Below are positions 27,201 to 38,507 of a DNA stretch of 64,000 nt, piece after piece. How positions within the stretch are numbered: position 1 is the first letter of the stretch; each line of letters begins with the position of its first letter. The notes beneath the pieces are model-generated. The model was not told the DNA's origin and did no database searches. It saw only the letters and a program-made list of their open reading frames with translations. Source of the stretch: Theodoxus fluviatilis. Its lineage: Eukaryota; Mollusca; Gastropoda; Cycloneritida; Neritidae. The stretch is from assembly GCA_034096865.1 (NCBI GenBank), contig JAWQFJ010002853.1, forward strand, positions 79,815 to 143,814. The letters are read 5' to 3'. The position numbers and the translations under genes were made by a program.

Positions 27201-29970
27201 ATTACTTTGCATACATCCTGCACTCTCCATTACTTTGCATATATCCTGCACTCTCCATTACTTTGCATACATCCTGCACTATTCATTACTTTGCATACAT
27301 TCTGCACGCTCCATTACTTTGCATACATCCTGCGCTCTCCATTACTTTGCATTCATCCTGCACGCTCCATTACTTTGCATACATCCTGCACTCTCCATTA
27401 CTTTGCATACATCCTGCACTCTTCATTACTTTGCATACATCTTGCACTCTCCATTACTTTGCATACATCCTGCGCTCTCCATTACTTTGCATACATTCTG
27501 CACGCTCCATTACTTTGCATACATCCTGCGCTCTCCATTACTTTGGATACATCCTGCACGCTCCATTACTTTGCATACATCCTTCGCTCTCCATTACTTT
27601 GGATACATCCTGCGCTCTCCATTACTTTGCATTTATCCTGCACGCTCCATTACTTTGCATAAATCATGCACGCTCCATTATTTTGCATACATCCTGCGCT
27701 CTCCATTACTTTGCATACATTCTGCACGCTCCATTACTTTGCATACATCCTGCACTCTCCATTACTTTGCATACATCCTGCACGCTCCATTACTTTGCAT
27801 ACATCCTGCACTCTTCATTACTTTGCATACATCCTGCACTCTCCATTACTTTGCATACATCCTGCACGCTCCGTTACTTTGCATACATCCTGCACGCTCC
27901 ATTACTTTGCATACATCCTGCACGCTAAAATACTTTGCATACATCCTGCACTCTCCATTACTTTGCAGACATCCTGCACTCTCCATTACTTGCATACATC
28001 CTGCACGCTCCATTACTTTGCATACATCCTGCACTCTCCATTACTTTGCATACATCCTGCACTCTCCATTACTTGCATACATCCTGCACGCTCCATTACT
28101 TTGCATACATTCTGCACGCTCCATTACTTTCCATATATCCTGCACTCTCCATTACTTTGCATACATCCTGCACGCTCCATTACTTTGCATATATTCTGCA
28201 CTATTCATTACTTTGCATACATCCTGCACGCTCCATTACTTTGCATACATCCTGCACGCTAAAATACTTTGCATATATCCTGCACTCTCCATTACTTTGC
28301 ATTCATCCTGCACGCTCCATTACTTTGCATACATCCTGCTCGCTCCATTACTTTGCATATATCCTGCACGCTCCATTACTTTGCATTCATCCTGCACGCT
28401 CCATTACTTTGCATTCATCCTGCACGCTCCATTACTTTGCATACATCCTGCACTCTCCATTACTTTGCATACATCCTGCACGCTCCATTACTTTGCATAC
28501 ATCCTCCACTCTCCATTACTTTGCATACATCCTGCACGCTTCATTACTTTGCATTCATCCTGCACGCTCCATTACTTTGCATACATCCTGCACTCTCCAT
28601 TACTTTGCATTCATCCTGCACGCTCCATTACTTTGCATACATCCTGCACTCTCCATTACTTTGCATACATCCTGCACGCTCCATTACTTTGCATACATCC
28701 TGCACGCTAAAATACTTTGCATATATCCTGCACTCTCCATTACTTTGCATACATCCTGCACGCTAAAATACTTTGCATATATCCTGCACTCTCCATTACT
28801 TTGCATTCATCCTGCACGCTCCATTACTTTGCATTCATTCTGCACGCTCCATTACTTTGCATACATCCTGCACGCTCCATTAGGGCCTACTATGCATACA
28901 TCCTGCACTCTCCATTACTTTGCATACATCCTGCACTCTTCATTACTTTGCATACATCCTGCACTCTTCATTACTTTGCATATATCCTGCACTCTCCATT
29001 ACTTTGCATATATCCTGCACTCTTCATTACTTTGCATATATCCTGCACTCTTCATTACTTTGCATACATCCTGCACGCTTCATTACTTTGCATTCATCCT
29101 GCACTCTCCATTACTTTGCATACATCCTGCACTCTCCATTACTTTGCATACATCCTGCACTCTCCATTACTTTGCATACATCCTGCACTCTCCATTACTT
29201 TGCATACATCCTGCACTCTTTATTACTTTGCATACATCCTGCACTCTCCATTACTTTGCATACATCCTGCACTCTCCATTACTTTGCATACATCCTGCAC
29301 TCTTCATTACTTTGCATATATCCTGCACTCTCCATTACTTTGCATACATCCTGCACTCTCCATTACTTTGCATATATCCTGCACTCTTCATTACTTTGCA
29401 TACATCCTGCACGCTCCATTACTTTGCATATATCCTGCACGCTCCATTAATTTGCATACATCCTACACTCTCCATTACTTTGCATTCATCCTGCACGCTC
29501 CATTACTTTGCATACATCCTGCACGCTCCATTAGGGCCTACTATGCATACATCCTGCACTCTCCATTACTTTGCATACATCCTGCACTCTTCATTACTTT
29601 GCATACATACTGCACTCTTCATTACTTTGCATATATCCTGCACTCTCCATTACTTTGCATATATCCTGCACTCTTTATTTATTTTGCATATATCCTGCAC
29701 TCTCCATTACTTTGCATACATCCTGCACGCTTCATTACTTTGCATTCATCCTGCACTCTCCATTACTTTGCATACATCCTGCACGCTCCATTACTTTGCA
29801 TACATCCTGCACTCTCCATTACTTTGCATACATCCTGCACTCTCCATTACTTTGCATACATCCTGCACTCTCCATTACTTTGCATACATCCTGCACTCTC
29901 CATTACTTTGCATACATCCTGCACTCTCCATTACTTTGCATACATCCTGCACTCTTCATTACTTTGCATA
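23893..29970. repeat. Two tandem copies of an approximately 3.0-kb higher-order repeat
   Basis: Copy A is about 23,893-26,901 and copy B about 26,902-29,970. Marker variants recur at offsets of 3,009 bp (CATAAATCCT), 2,981 bp (AATCATGCAC at 24,681 and 27,662) and 3,093 bp (unit CATTAGGGCCTACTATGC). The steps of 28 and 112 bp are whole-unit gains or losses after duplication. The GGGCCTAC unit occurs twice in each copy, about 650 bp apart both times. Confidence 0.88.
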
Positions 29971-30049
29971 CATCCTGCACGCTCCATTACTTTGCATACA
30001 TCCTGCACGCTCCATTACTTTGCATACATCCTGCATGGGATAGATACAT

Positions 30050-30120
30050 TTTTGCACCTCAAACGAAGACCGGACCCGCGATAGACATTCGAGTGCTCTG
30101 GCCACTGAGGTCTGGGACTC
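30050..30120 (-). mobile_element. tRNA-like fragment, probable SINE head or tRNA pseudogene
   Basis: Read on the minus strand, CCTCAGTGGCCAGAGCACTC resembles a tRNA D-arm (RNA polymerase III A box). About 25 bp later, GCGGGTCCGGTCTTCG resembles a damaged T-arm or B box. Spacing and order fit a tRNA-derived SINE head. The acceptor stem does not close and the B box is imperfect, so this is not a functional tRNA. It abuts the last 28-bp unit. Confidence 0.45.
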
Positions 30121-30298
30121 CAGTACTCGGCACTGAATACTGAAGATACGCCAGAACTCGATGCAGTTACAAAATCTTGCAGTGAACGCTTTGTAAAAAC
30201 GATTCGTAACATAACCCTTGATTATGTGCATCCAAAGGAGTGAAGAGATGCGTTCAAGACAGTTGATGTTGGAAGACCATGAATCAGACTGCTGGCCG

Positions 30299-30480
30299 TG
30301 GGCCACAGGGTCATGACCTACCGGGTGCGGACGCAGAGCTGCTCCGTACTTTTTTTGCACCAGCGCCGTCATCCTTGGCGTCCTGCTGGCCTTGCTGTTT
30401 TGAGGGAGTCTGAAAGGTAGACATTCCCACACAACAGTTAAGAAACTAGGTGTCACCATGTTCTTCATGTCAAGGTTGTT
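30299..30480. repeat. Dispersed repeat, copy 1
   Basis: Shares a 24-bp identical core (30,306-30,329, GGTCATGACCTACCGGGTGC) and an alignable downstream 150 bp with 41,462-41,645. Both copies carry GCACCAGCGCCGTC, a CATCCCAC/CATTCCCAC block and TCAAGGTT in the same order. Read on the minus strand both give a Thr-Ala-Leu-Val-Gln...His-Pro-Val-Gly-His-Asp-Pro frame, so it could derive from a transposon ORF. The family is not identified. Confidence 0.75.
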
Positions 30481-30495
30481 TGACAGATGCATGAT

Positions 30496-30497
<2 letters not shown>

Positions 30498-30576
<79 letters not shown>

Positions 30577-30648
30577 CCTCTCTCTCTCTCTCGCACACAC
30601 ACACACACACACACACACATGCACACACACACACACATGCACATACAC
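30498..30648. repeat. Compound (TC)n-(AC)n microsatellite
   Basis: (TC)n with two CCC interruptions at 30,498-30,592, then (AC)n interrupted by ATGC from 30,594. Confidence 0.97.
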
Positions 30649-31675
30649 ATGTGCACGCGATGCGCCCAGGAATATCACATAAATCACAATAGCTAAATAT
30701 GCATACAAACCACTCAGTCTTTTTCGTGTGCTCTCCTCAGAGCACCAGCCTGAAGCATGCACCTTTGGTCTGAATTTGTGTTTTCGTGAGACCCTGGCGG
30801 CCCTAACGCCGACACACGTTTCATCGCTCACATACATACAGCAATTTCATCTGAACAGCGCTTTCATCACAAAAATGAAATTTAAATGTGTCGTTATCAT
30901 GACTTAAGACAAATCTAGCCTTGTACACAATGTCAACAGATACTCCCGCGTTTAGGTGCGTCGACCCGCATTTCCATTTTATAAATGTAGTGTAAGAGGG
31001 TGAGAGTAGGATGTAGAGACCTGTCCAAATATCTGTAGTTCAACGCACTCTCTCTTATCTGTTCCTCCTTGTGTGAATAGATTGTAACTGCAGAGAAACG
31101 TGAAAGGCGTGTTTCTCTCACACTCTGCTGCTACCTTAGAGATATATGTTGTTCATGCAGACTCACTCTCTGATCTGGCAGTATCCTTGTCTTTGACTTC
31201 CACTGCGGTGCTTGAGAGCACATCGACTTTTACAGTTTATTCATCTAATGTACCATGTACTGTATGTAATATTCAATATAGCCCTAGTGTTTATTCTTAT
31301 CAATCATCTCATATATGGCAACCTGCACTCCATGAGTTGTAACCGGTGATATTCAAAGAAAACGACGAATAAGTACCTGCTTTAATTGGCACCGTAAATA
31401 TATCACTGGTCATTTATTTATACACGAATCACTTTTGGAATTCATTCATTGCGCAGAATGTACTTTGACTAACGCACATTCCAACGGAGTGAAGTTTGTT
31501 ATATGGGGCTGTTAATTTAAGACTCAAACAGTTGTTAGAAGCTGTGTATCAGCACAAATGTGCCTTCACTGGGAACCACAGGTCCCAGCTTTTAGTTAGA
31601 AATTCCGTCTGCTCTCGCAGAAGTCCGCGCAGAGGCTATTTATAGCCAGAGCAGGACAGAGACCACCAGAGGCCA
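30649..31675. other. Unique sequence, no gene recognised
   Basis: Short unfamiliar frames only (62 codons minus at 30,933-31,121; 80 codons plus at 31,100-31,342). No transposon motif seen. Confidence 0.55.
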
Positions 31676-34600
31676 GGGAGAGGTCATCCCAGCAGGCAGT
31701 AGCCATGTACTGCGCTGTCTGTTACCATGAATAAAGACGGAGAGAGGCAATACCCGCAGGCAGTAGCCATGTACTGCACTGTCTGTTACCATGAATAAAG
31801 ACGGAGAGAGGCAATACCCGCAGGCAGTAGCCCTGTACTGCACTGTCTGTTACCGTGAATAAAGACGGAGAGAGGCAATACCCGCAGGCAGTAGCCCTGT
31901 ACTGCACTGTCTGTTACCGTGAATAAAGACGGAGAGAGGCAATACCCGCAGGCAGTAGCCATGTACTGCACTGTCTGTTACCATGAATAAAGACGGAGAG
32001 AGGCAATACCCGCAGGCAGTAGCCATGTACTGCACTGTCTGTTACCATGAATAAAGACGGAGAGAGGCAATGCCCGCAGGCAGTAGCCCTGTACTGCACT
32101 GTCTGTTACCGTGAATAAAGACGGAGAGAGGCAATGCCCGCAGGCAGTAGCCCTGTACTGCACTGTCTGTTACCATGAATAAAGACGGAGAGAGGCAATA
32201 CCCGCAGGCAGTAGCCATGTACTGCACTGTCTGTTACCGTGAATAAAGACGGAGAGAGGCAATACCCGCAGGCAGTAGCCTGTACTGCTCTGTCTGTTAC
32301 CGTGAATAAAGACGGAGAGAGGCAATACCCGCAGGCAGTAGCCTGTACTGCACTGTCTGTTACCGTGAATAAAGACGGAGAGAGGCAATACCCGCAGGCA
32401 GTAGCCCTGTACTGCACTGTCTGTTACCGTGAATAAAGACGGAGAGAGGCAATACCCGCAGGCAGTAGCCCATGTACTGCACTGTCTGTTACCGTGAATA
32501 AAGACGGAGAGAGGCAATACCCGCAGGCAGTAGCCATGTACTGCACTGTCTGTTACCGTGAATAAAGACGGAGAGAGGCAATACCCGCAGGCAGTAGCCC
32601 TGTACTGCACTGTCTGTTACCGTGAATAAAGACGGAGAGAGGCAATACCCGCAGGCAGTAGCCATGTACTGCACTGTCTGTTACCGTGAGTAAAGACGGA
32701 GAGAGGCAATACCCGCAGGCAGTAGCCATGTACTGCACTGTCTGTTACCGTGAATAAAGACGGAGAGAGGCAATACCCGCAGGCAGTAGCCCTGTACTGC
32801 ACTGTCTGTTACCATGAATAAAGACGGAGAGAGGCAATACCCGCAGGCAGTAGCCATGTACTGCACTGTCTGTTACCGTGAATAAAGACAGAGAGAGGCA
32901 ATACCCGCAGGCAGTAGCCATGTACTGCACTGTCTGTTACCGTGAATAAAGACGGAGAGAGGCAATACCCGCAGGCAGTAGCCATGTACTGCGCTGTCTG
33001 TTACCATGTATAAAGACAGAGAGGCAATACCCGCAGGCAGTAGCCATGTACTGCGCTGTCTGTTACCATGAATAAAGACGGAGAGAGGCAACACCCGCAG
33101 GCAGTAGCCATGTACTGCACTGTCTGTTACCATGAATAAAGACGGAGAGAGGCAACACCCGCAGGCAGTAGCCATGTACTGCACTGTCTGTTACCATGAA
33201 TAAAGACGGAGAGAGGCAATACCCGCAGGCAGTAGCCATGTACTGCGCTGTCTGTTATTGTGAATAAAGACGGAGAGAGGCAATACCCGCAGGCAGTAGC
33301 CATGTACTGCGCTGTCTGTTACCGTGAATAAAGACGGAGAGAGGCAATACCCGCAGGCAGTAGCCCTGTACTGCACTGTCTGTTACCGTGAATAAAGACG
33401 GAGAGAGGCAATACCCGCAGGCAGTAGCCATGTACTGCACTGTCTGTTACCGTGAATAAAGACGGAGAGAGGCAATACCCGCAGGCAGTAGCCATGTACT
33501 GCGCTGTCTGTTACCGTGAATAAAGACGGAGAGAGGCAATACCCGCAGGCAGTAGCCATGTACTGCACTGTCTGTTACCATGAATAAAGACGGACAGAGG
33601 CAATACCCGCAGGCAGTATCCCTGTACTGCGCTGTCTGTTACCATGAATAAAGACGGACAGAGGCAATACCCGCAGGCAGTAGCCATGTACTGCACTGTC
33701 TGTTACCGTGAATAAAGACGGAGAGAGGCAATACCCGCAGGCAGTAGCCATGTACTGCGCTGTCTGTTACCATGAATAAAGACGGCGAGGTCATCCCAGT
33801 AGGCAGTAGCCCTGTACTGCGCTGTCTGTTACCATGAATAAAGACGGAGAGAGGCAATACCCGCAGGCAGTAGCCATGTACTGCACTGTCTGTTACCGTG
33901 AATAAAGACGGAGAGAGGCAATACCCGCAGGCAGTAGCCATGTACTGCACTGTCTGTTACCGTGAATAAAGACGGAGAGAGGCAATACCCGCAGGCAGTA
34001 GCCATGTACTGCGCTGTCTGTTACCATGAATAAAGACGGCGAGGTCATCCCAGTAGGCAGTAGCCATGTACTGCGCTGTCTGTTACCATGAATAAAGACG
34101 GAGAGAGGCAATACCCGCAGGCAGTAGCCCTGTACTGCACTGTCTGTTACCGTGAATAAAGACGGAGAGAGGCAATACCCGCAGGCAGTAGCCATGTACT
34201 GCACTGTCTGTTACCATGAATAAAGACGGAGAGGCAATACCCGCAGGCAGTAGCCCTGTACTGCACTGTCTGTTACCGTGAATAAAGACGGAGAGAGGCA
34301 ATGCCCGCAGGCAGTAGCCCTGTACTGCACTGTCTGTTACCATGAATAAAGACGGAGAGAGGCAATACCCGCAGGCAGTAGCCCGGTACTGCATTGTCTG
34401 TTACCGTGAATAAAGACAGAGAGAGGCAATACCCGCAGGCAGTAGCCCTGTACTGCACTGTCTGTTACCATGAATAAAGACAGAGAGGCAATACCCGCAG
34501 GCAGTAGCCATGTACTGCACTGTCTGTTACCATGAATAAAGACAGAGAGGCAATACCCGCAGGCAGTAGCCATGTACTGCACTGTCTGTTACCGTGAATA

Positions 34601-35183
34601 AAGACGGAGAGAGGCAATACCCGCAGGCAGTAGCCCTGTACTGCACTGTCTGTTACCATGAATAAAGACGGAGAGAGGCAATACCCGCAGGCAGTAGCCC
34701 TGTACTGCACTGTCTGTTACCGTGAATAAAGACGGAGAGAGGCAATACCCGCAGGCAGTAGCCCTGTACTGCACTGTCTGTTACCGTGAATAAAGACGGA
34801 GAGAGGCAATACCCGCAGGCAGTAGCCCTGTACTGCACTGTCTGTTACCGTGAATAAAGACGGAGAGAGGCAATACCCGCAGGCAGTAGCCATGTACTGC
34901 GCTGTCTGTTACCATGAATAAAGACAGAGAGGCAATACCCGCAGGCAGTAGCCCTGTACTGCGCTGTCTGTTACCGTGAATAAAGACGGAGAGAGGCAAT
35001 ACCCGCAGGCAGTAGCCATGTACTGCGCTGTCTGTTACCATGAATAAAGACAGAGAGAGGCAATACCCGCAGGCAGTAGCCATGTACTGCACTGTCTGTT
35101 ACCATGAATAAAGACGGAGAGAGGCAATACCCGCAGGCAGTAGCCCTGTACTGCACTGTCTGCTACCATGAATAAAGACGGAT
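31676..35183. repeat. 64-bp minisatellite array, about 55 copies
   Basis: The unit contains GAATAAAGACGGAGAGAGGC, AATACCCGCAGGCAGTAGCC and TGTACTGCACTGTCTGTTAC. Variation falls at a few fixed sites: GCC(A/C)TGTAC, TGC(A/G)CTGTC, TTACC(A/G)TGA, AAT(A/G)CCC, plus 62- and 63-bp length variants. A distinct unit type with GAGGTCATCCCAG(C/T)AGG occurs at the left edge and again near 33,784 and 34,037. Each unit has an AATAAA hexamer on the plus strand. The many 61-codon minus frames are repeat shadows. Confidence 0.97.
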
Positions 35184-35218
35184 AAATTTGATGCCACGCC
35201 TTCTTGTCTGCTGATTCC

Positions 35219-35502
35219 TTGGAGGGAGTGAAGGGAGAGAGACAAGTACACCATCTCTACACCCCCTGCCTGCTCCAGCCATGCCACACTTGGAGGGAGT
35301 GAAGGGAGAGAGACAAGTACACCATCTCTACACCCCCTGCCTGCTCCAGCCATGCCACACTTGGAGGGAGTGAAGGGAGAGAGACAAGTACACCATCTCT
35401 ACACCCCCTGCCTGCTCGAGCCATGCCACACTTGGAGGGAGTGAAGGGAGAGAGACAAGCACACCGTCTCTACACCCCCTGCGTGCTCGAGCCATGCTTA
35501 CG
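35219..35502. repeat. 71-bp tandem repeat, 4 copies
   Basis: The unit starts TTGGAGGGAGTGAAGGGAGA and contains CACCCCCTGC. Starts are at 35,219, 35,290, 35,361 and 35,432. The last two copies share CTCGAG in place of CTCCAG. Confidence 0.95.
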
Positions 35503-36200
35503 AGACGTGCATACAATACAGCTTCGATAAATTAGTGTTGGTCATTGCTTACAATTCCTTTGGATGGGTTTCAAGTATCCCAAAATACAACGTTTTCTGC
35601 GCGAACCGAAGACAACAATGGCAGCTCAACTCGCTGTGACTGCGGCCGGAATCTCACCCTGCTGGCCTCGTCGTTGTAATATTGCGTCTTGGATGGCTGG
35701 GGAGTAGAGGCACCCCTGGTTCCTGATTAAAACAAACAAAAGGTAGAAAATGTCGTTTCGTCTTTGTAACTCATCAGCTACAGGAGGCATCTGTGCATGC
35801 CTGCGCGCTAGTACGTATGTGTGCATGTAGTGCAACTGATCTGTAGATTTGTGCGCGCATGCATTTGCGTGTGAGTGCATGTGTGTGTGCGCGTGCACTT
35901 GCGTGTGTGAGTGTGTGTATATGTGTTTGTGCGCGCGAGCGTGTGTGTACATTTGTTGGTGTGCGTGTATGTGTGTGTGCGTGTGCGTGTATGCGTGTAC
36001 ACAGCTCACGCAAAATGTCATTCACTGGTTTGCTTGTCCGAATTAAACCATATTTCGTATCATGTACAAAAAGAAAGGATGTGTGTAAACTCTCTGAACT
36101 AAATAAGAAACTCATGAAAGGAGTCGTGTTCATGCTTCATTTCAAAGGGTAGGCAGATATGCTGCATATAGAACGTAATAATGATGAATAACAGTCGAGT
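35503..36200. other. Unique sequence with a TG/CG-rich tract
   Basis: 35,846-36,002 is an imperfect TG repeat rich in GCGCGC and TGTGCG, alternating purine and pyrimidine, of the type that can adopt Z-DNA. Cys/Val-rich and His/Thr-rich frames across it are compositional. No gene recognised. Confidence 0.7.
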
Positions 36201-36260
36201 CAACCCGAGCAAGGACGGAACCGCGGCACCTAACCCCTTCGCACAACTGCCAACAGGTGG
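36201..36260 (-). mobile_element. Inverted tRNA-like fragment, left arm
   Basis: On the minus strand CTGTTGGCA...TGCCGCGGTTCCGTCC aligns without gaps to 37,291-37,340 on the plus strand, with exact blocks of 9 and 11 bp and about three quarters of positions identical overall. TTGGCA plus GGTTC(A/C)GTCC has the order of an A box and B box, suggesting a SINE fragment. The two copies face each other across the 31-bp array. Confidence 0.45.
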
Positions 36261-36335
36261 AGCCACTTCGCCAACAGGTGGCGCCACTACGCCAACAGGT
36301 GGCGCCACTACGCCAACAGGTGGAGCCACTACGCC
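36251..36335. repeat. 21-bp tandem repeat, 4 copies
   Basis: Unit CAACAGGTGGCGCCACTACG plus C, starting at 36,251, 36,272, 36,293 and 36,314. Each unit carries CAGGTG, an E-box variant. It sits just left of the 31-bp array. Confidence 0.95.
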
Positions 36336-36398
36336 AGATCCCGATCTTATTAAAAGATGAGTTCATCAGCGTAGTTAGTCGTTCGCCTGCGGTCAAAG

Positions 36399-37264
36399 TA
36401 CTCGTGCAGGGGAGGTCATGTGACTGCAGTACACGTGCAGGGGAGGTCATGTGACTGCAGTACACGTGCAGGGGAGGTCATGTGACTGCAGTACACGTGC
36501 AGGGGAGGTCATGTGACTGCAGTACACGTGCAGGGGAGGTCATGTGACTGCAGTACACGTGCAGGGGAGGTCATGTGACTGCAGTACTCGTGCAGGGGAG
36601 GTCATGTGACTGCAGTACACGTGCAGGGGAGGTCATGTGACTGCAGTACTCGTGCAGGGGAGGTCATGTGACTGCAGTACACGTGCAGGGGAGGTCATGT
36701 GACTGCAGTACACGTGCAGGGGAGGTCATGTGACTGCAGTACACGTGCAGGGGAGCTCATGTGACTGCAGTACACGTGCAGGGGAGGTCATGTGACTGCA
36801 GTGCACGTGCAGGGGAGGTCATGTGACTGCAGTACACGTGCAAGGGAGGTCATGTGACTGCAGTACACGTGCAAGGGATGTAATGTGACTGCAGTACACG
36901 TGCAGGGGAGGTCATGTGACTGTAGTACACGTGCAGGGGAGGTCATGTGACTGCAGTACACGTGCAGGGGAGGTCATGTGACTGAAGTACACGTGCAGGG
37001 GAGGTCATGTGACTGCAGTACACGTGCAAGGGAGGTAATGTGACTGCAGTACACGTGCAGGGGAGGTCATGTGACTGTAGTACACGTGCAGGGGAGGCCA
37101 TGTGACTGCAGTACACGTGCAAGGGAGGTCATGTGACTGCAGTACACGTGCAGGGGAGGTCATGTGACTGCAGTACACGTGCAGGGGAGGTCATTGGACT
37201 GCAATACACGTGCAGGGGAGGTCATGTGACTGTAGTACACGTGCAGGGGAGGTCACGTGACTGC
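36399..37264. repeat. 31-bp minisatellite array, about 28 copies, two E-box motifs per unit
   Basis: The unit is TACACGTGCAGGGGAGGTCA followed by TGTGACTGCAG. Most units contain the perfect E-box CACGTG and, 14 bp on, GTCATGTGAC, which matches the extended site bound by MITF/TFE-type bHLH-Zip proteins in other animals. The final unit carries the fully palindromic GTCACGTGAC. Variants include CTCGTG in a few units and AAGGGAGG near 36,841 and 37,027. No promoter or gene is visible beside it. Confidence 0.96.
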
Positions 37265-37288
37265 TCTGCGGGAGCGCGAAGGTCTCAT

Positions 37289-37345
37289 TCGACCTGTTGG
37301 CAACTGAGCGAGGCGATTCATTGCCGCGGTTCAGTCCCGGCCCTG
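37289..37345 (+). mobile_element. Inverted tRNA-like fragment, right arm
   Basis: Partner of the minus-strand copy at 36,201-36,260; see there for the alignment. Here the presumptive B box reads GGTTCAGTCCC. Confidence 0.45.
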
Positions 37346-37372
37346 CCCTGTCCCCCACTCTCTGAACTACGT

Positions 37373-37693
37373 CAATGCGCCTGTCCGCCTGCTCCTCCGT
37401 TTGTCTGTGTCTCTGTCTGTGTGTCTGTCTATGTCTCTGTGTGTATGTCTATGTCTGTGTCTGTGTGTCTGTCTATGTCTCTGTCTGTGTGTATGTCTGT
37501 CTATGTCTGTGTGTCTATGTCTCTGTCTGTGTGTCTGTCTATGTCTCTGTCTGTCTCTGCCTGAGTCTATGTCTCTGTCTGTGTGTCTGCCTTCCAGCTC
37601 CTCCATCTGTTAGTTTGTCTGTGTGTCTGCCGTCCTGCTACTCTGTCTGTCTGTGTGTCTGTCTGTGTGGCTTTTTTTTCTTCCTGATACTCC

Positions 37694-37743
<50 letters not shown>

Positions 37744-37995
37744 GTGTCTGCCTGTGTGTCTGTCTGTGTGGCTGTGTGTCTGCCTGCCACCTACTTCGTC
37801 TGTATGTTTGTGTCTGTGATGGTTCAGTGTTAAATTCATTGCAAACCTTCAGTCTTAGTGGATTTTGAGATTGCTTCATTTCTTGTTGAAGATGGGGCCG
37901 GTTTCGGGATGAGAGCTTGACAGAAATTTTAAGAAATGGGTTAAGTTCAGTTACATTTGAATGAAAAAGTGCAAACAATCATGATTCAATACCTT
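37373..37995. repeat. Segmental duplication copy 1 with short TCTG/TCTATG array
   Basis: Starts CAATGCGCCTGTCCGCC and ends ATGATTCAATACCTT. The internal TGTCTATGTCTCTG array is only about 190 bp here; the later pure (TCTG)n at 37,691-37,743 is longer than in copy 2. The non-repetitive 3' part (about 37,760-37,995) matches 40,460-40,695 with a few substitutions. Copy 2 begins at the next base. Confidence 0.92.
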
Positions 37996-38472
37996 CAATG
38001 CGCCTGTCCGCCTGCTCCTCCGTTTGTCTGTGTCTCTGTCTGTGTGTCTATCTATGTCTCTGTCTGTGTGTCTGTCTATGTCTCTGTCTGTGTGTCTGTC
38101 TATGTCTCTGTCTGTGTGTCTGTCTATGTCTCTGTCTGTGTGTCTATCTATGTCTCTGTGTGTATGTCTATGTCTCTGCCTCTGTGTCTGTCTATGTCTC
38201 TGTCTGTGTGTCTGTCTATGTGTCTGTGTGTATGTCTATGTTTGTGTCTGTCTATGTCTCTGCCTGTGTGTCTGTCTATGTGTCTGTGTGTCTGTCTATG
38301 TGCTTGTGTGTCTGTCTATGTCTGTGTCTTTGTGTCTGTCTATGTCTCTGTGTGTATGTCTATGTCTCTGTCTGTGTGTCTGTCTATGTCTCTGTCTGTG
38401 TGTCTGTCTATGTCTCTGTCTGTGTGTCTGCCTATGTCTCTGTCTGTGTGTCTGTCTATGTCTCTGTCTGTG

Positions 38473-38507
<35 letters not shown>

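Larger units (their letters stand above)
22592..30035. repeat. 28-bp minisatellite array with nested higher-order repeats
   Basis: About 266 units built as CTCCATTACTTTGCATAC followed by ATCCTGCACT. Recurrent variants include GCGCT, ACGCT, CTTCATTA, TATATCC, ATTCATCC and rare 27-bp units (ACTTGCAT). Three units make 84 bp, so plus-strand frames repeat every 28 codons with no stops, giving a spurious 1,789-codon frame and several others. The array contains an exact long duplication and a tandem duplication of about 3 kb, listed separately. Its right end runs into a tRNA-like fragment. Confidence 0.98.

Noticed and set aside
22559..27928. 1,789-codon plus-strand open frame rich in Cys, His, Leu and Ile
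   Set aside because: Translation of the 28-bp satellite; every plus frame gives a rotated version of the same 28-residue cycle.
22592..30035. POU/octamer binding site in each 28-bp unit (TTTGCAT)
   Set aside because: Standard units read CTTTGCAT, one mismatch from the octamer. A perfect ATTTGCAT was noticed only in two variant units (near 26,355 and 29,448), so no functional claim is warranted.
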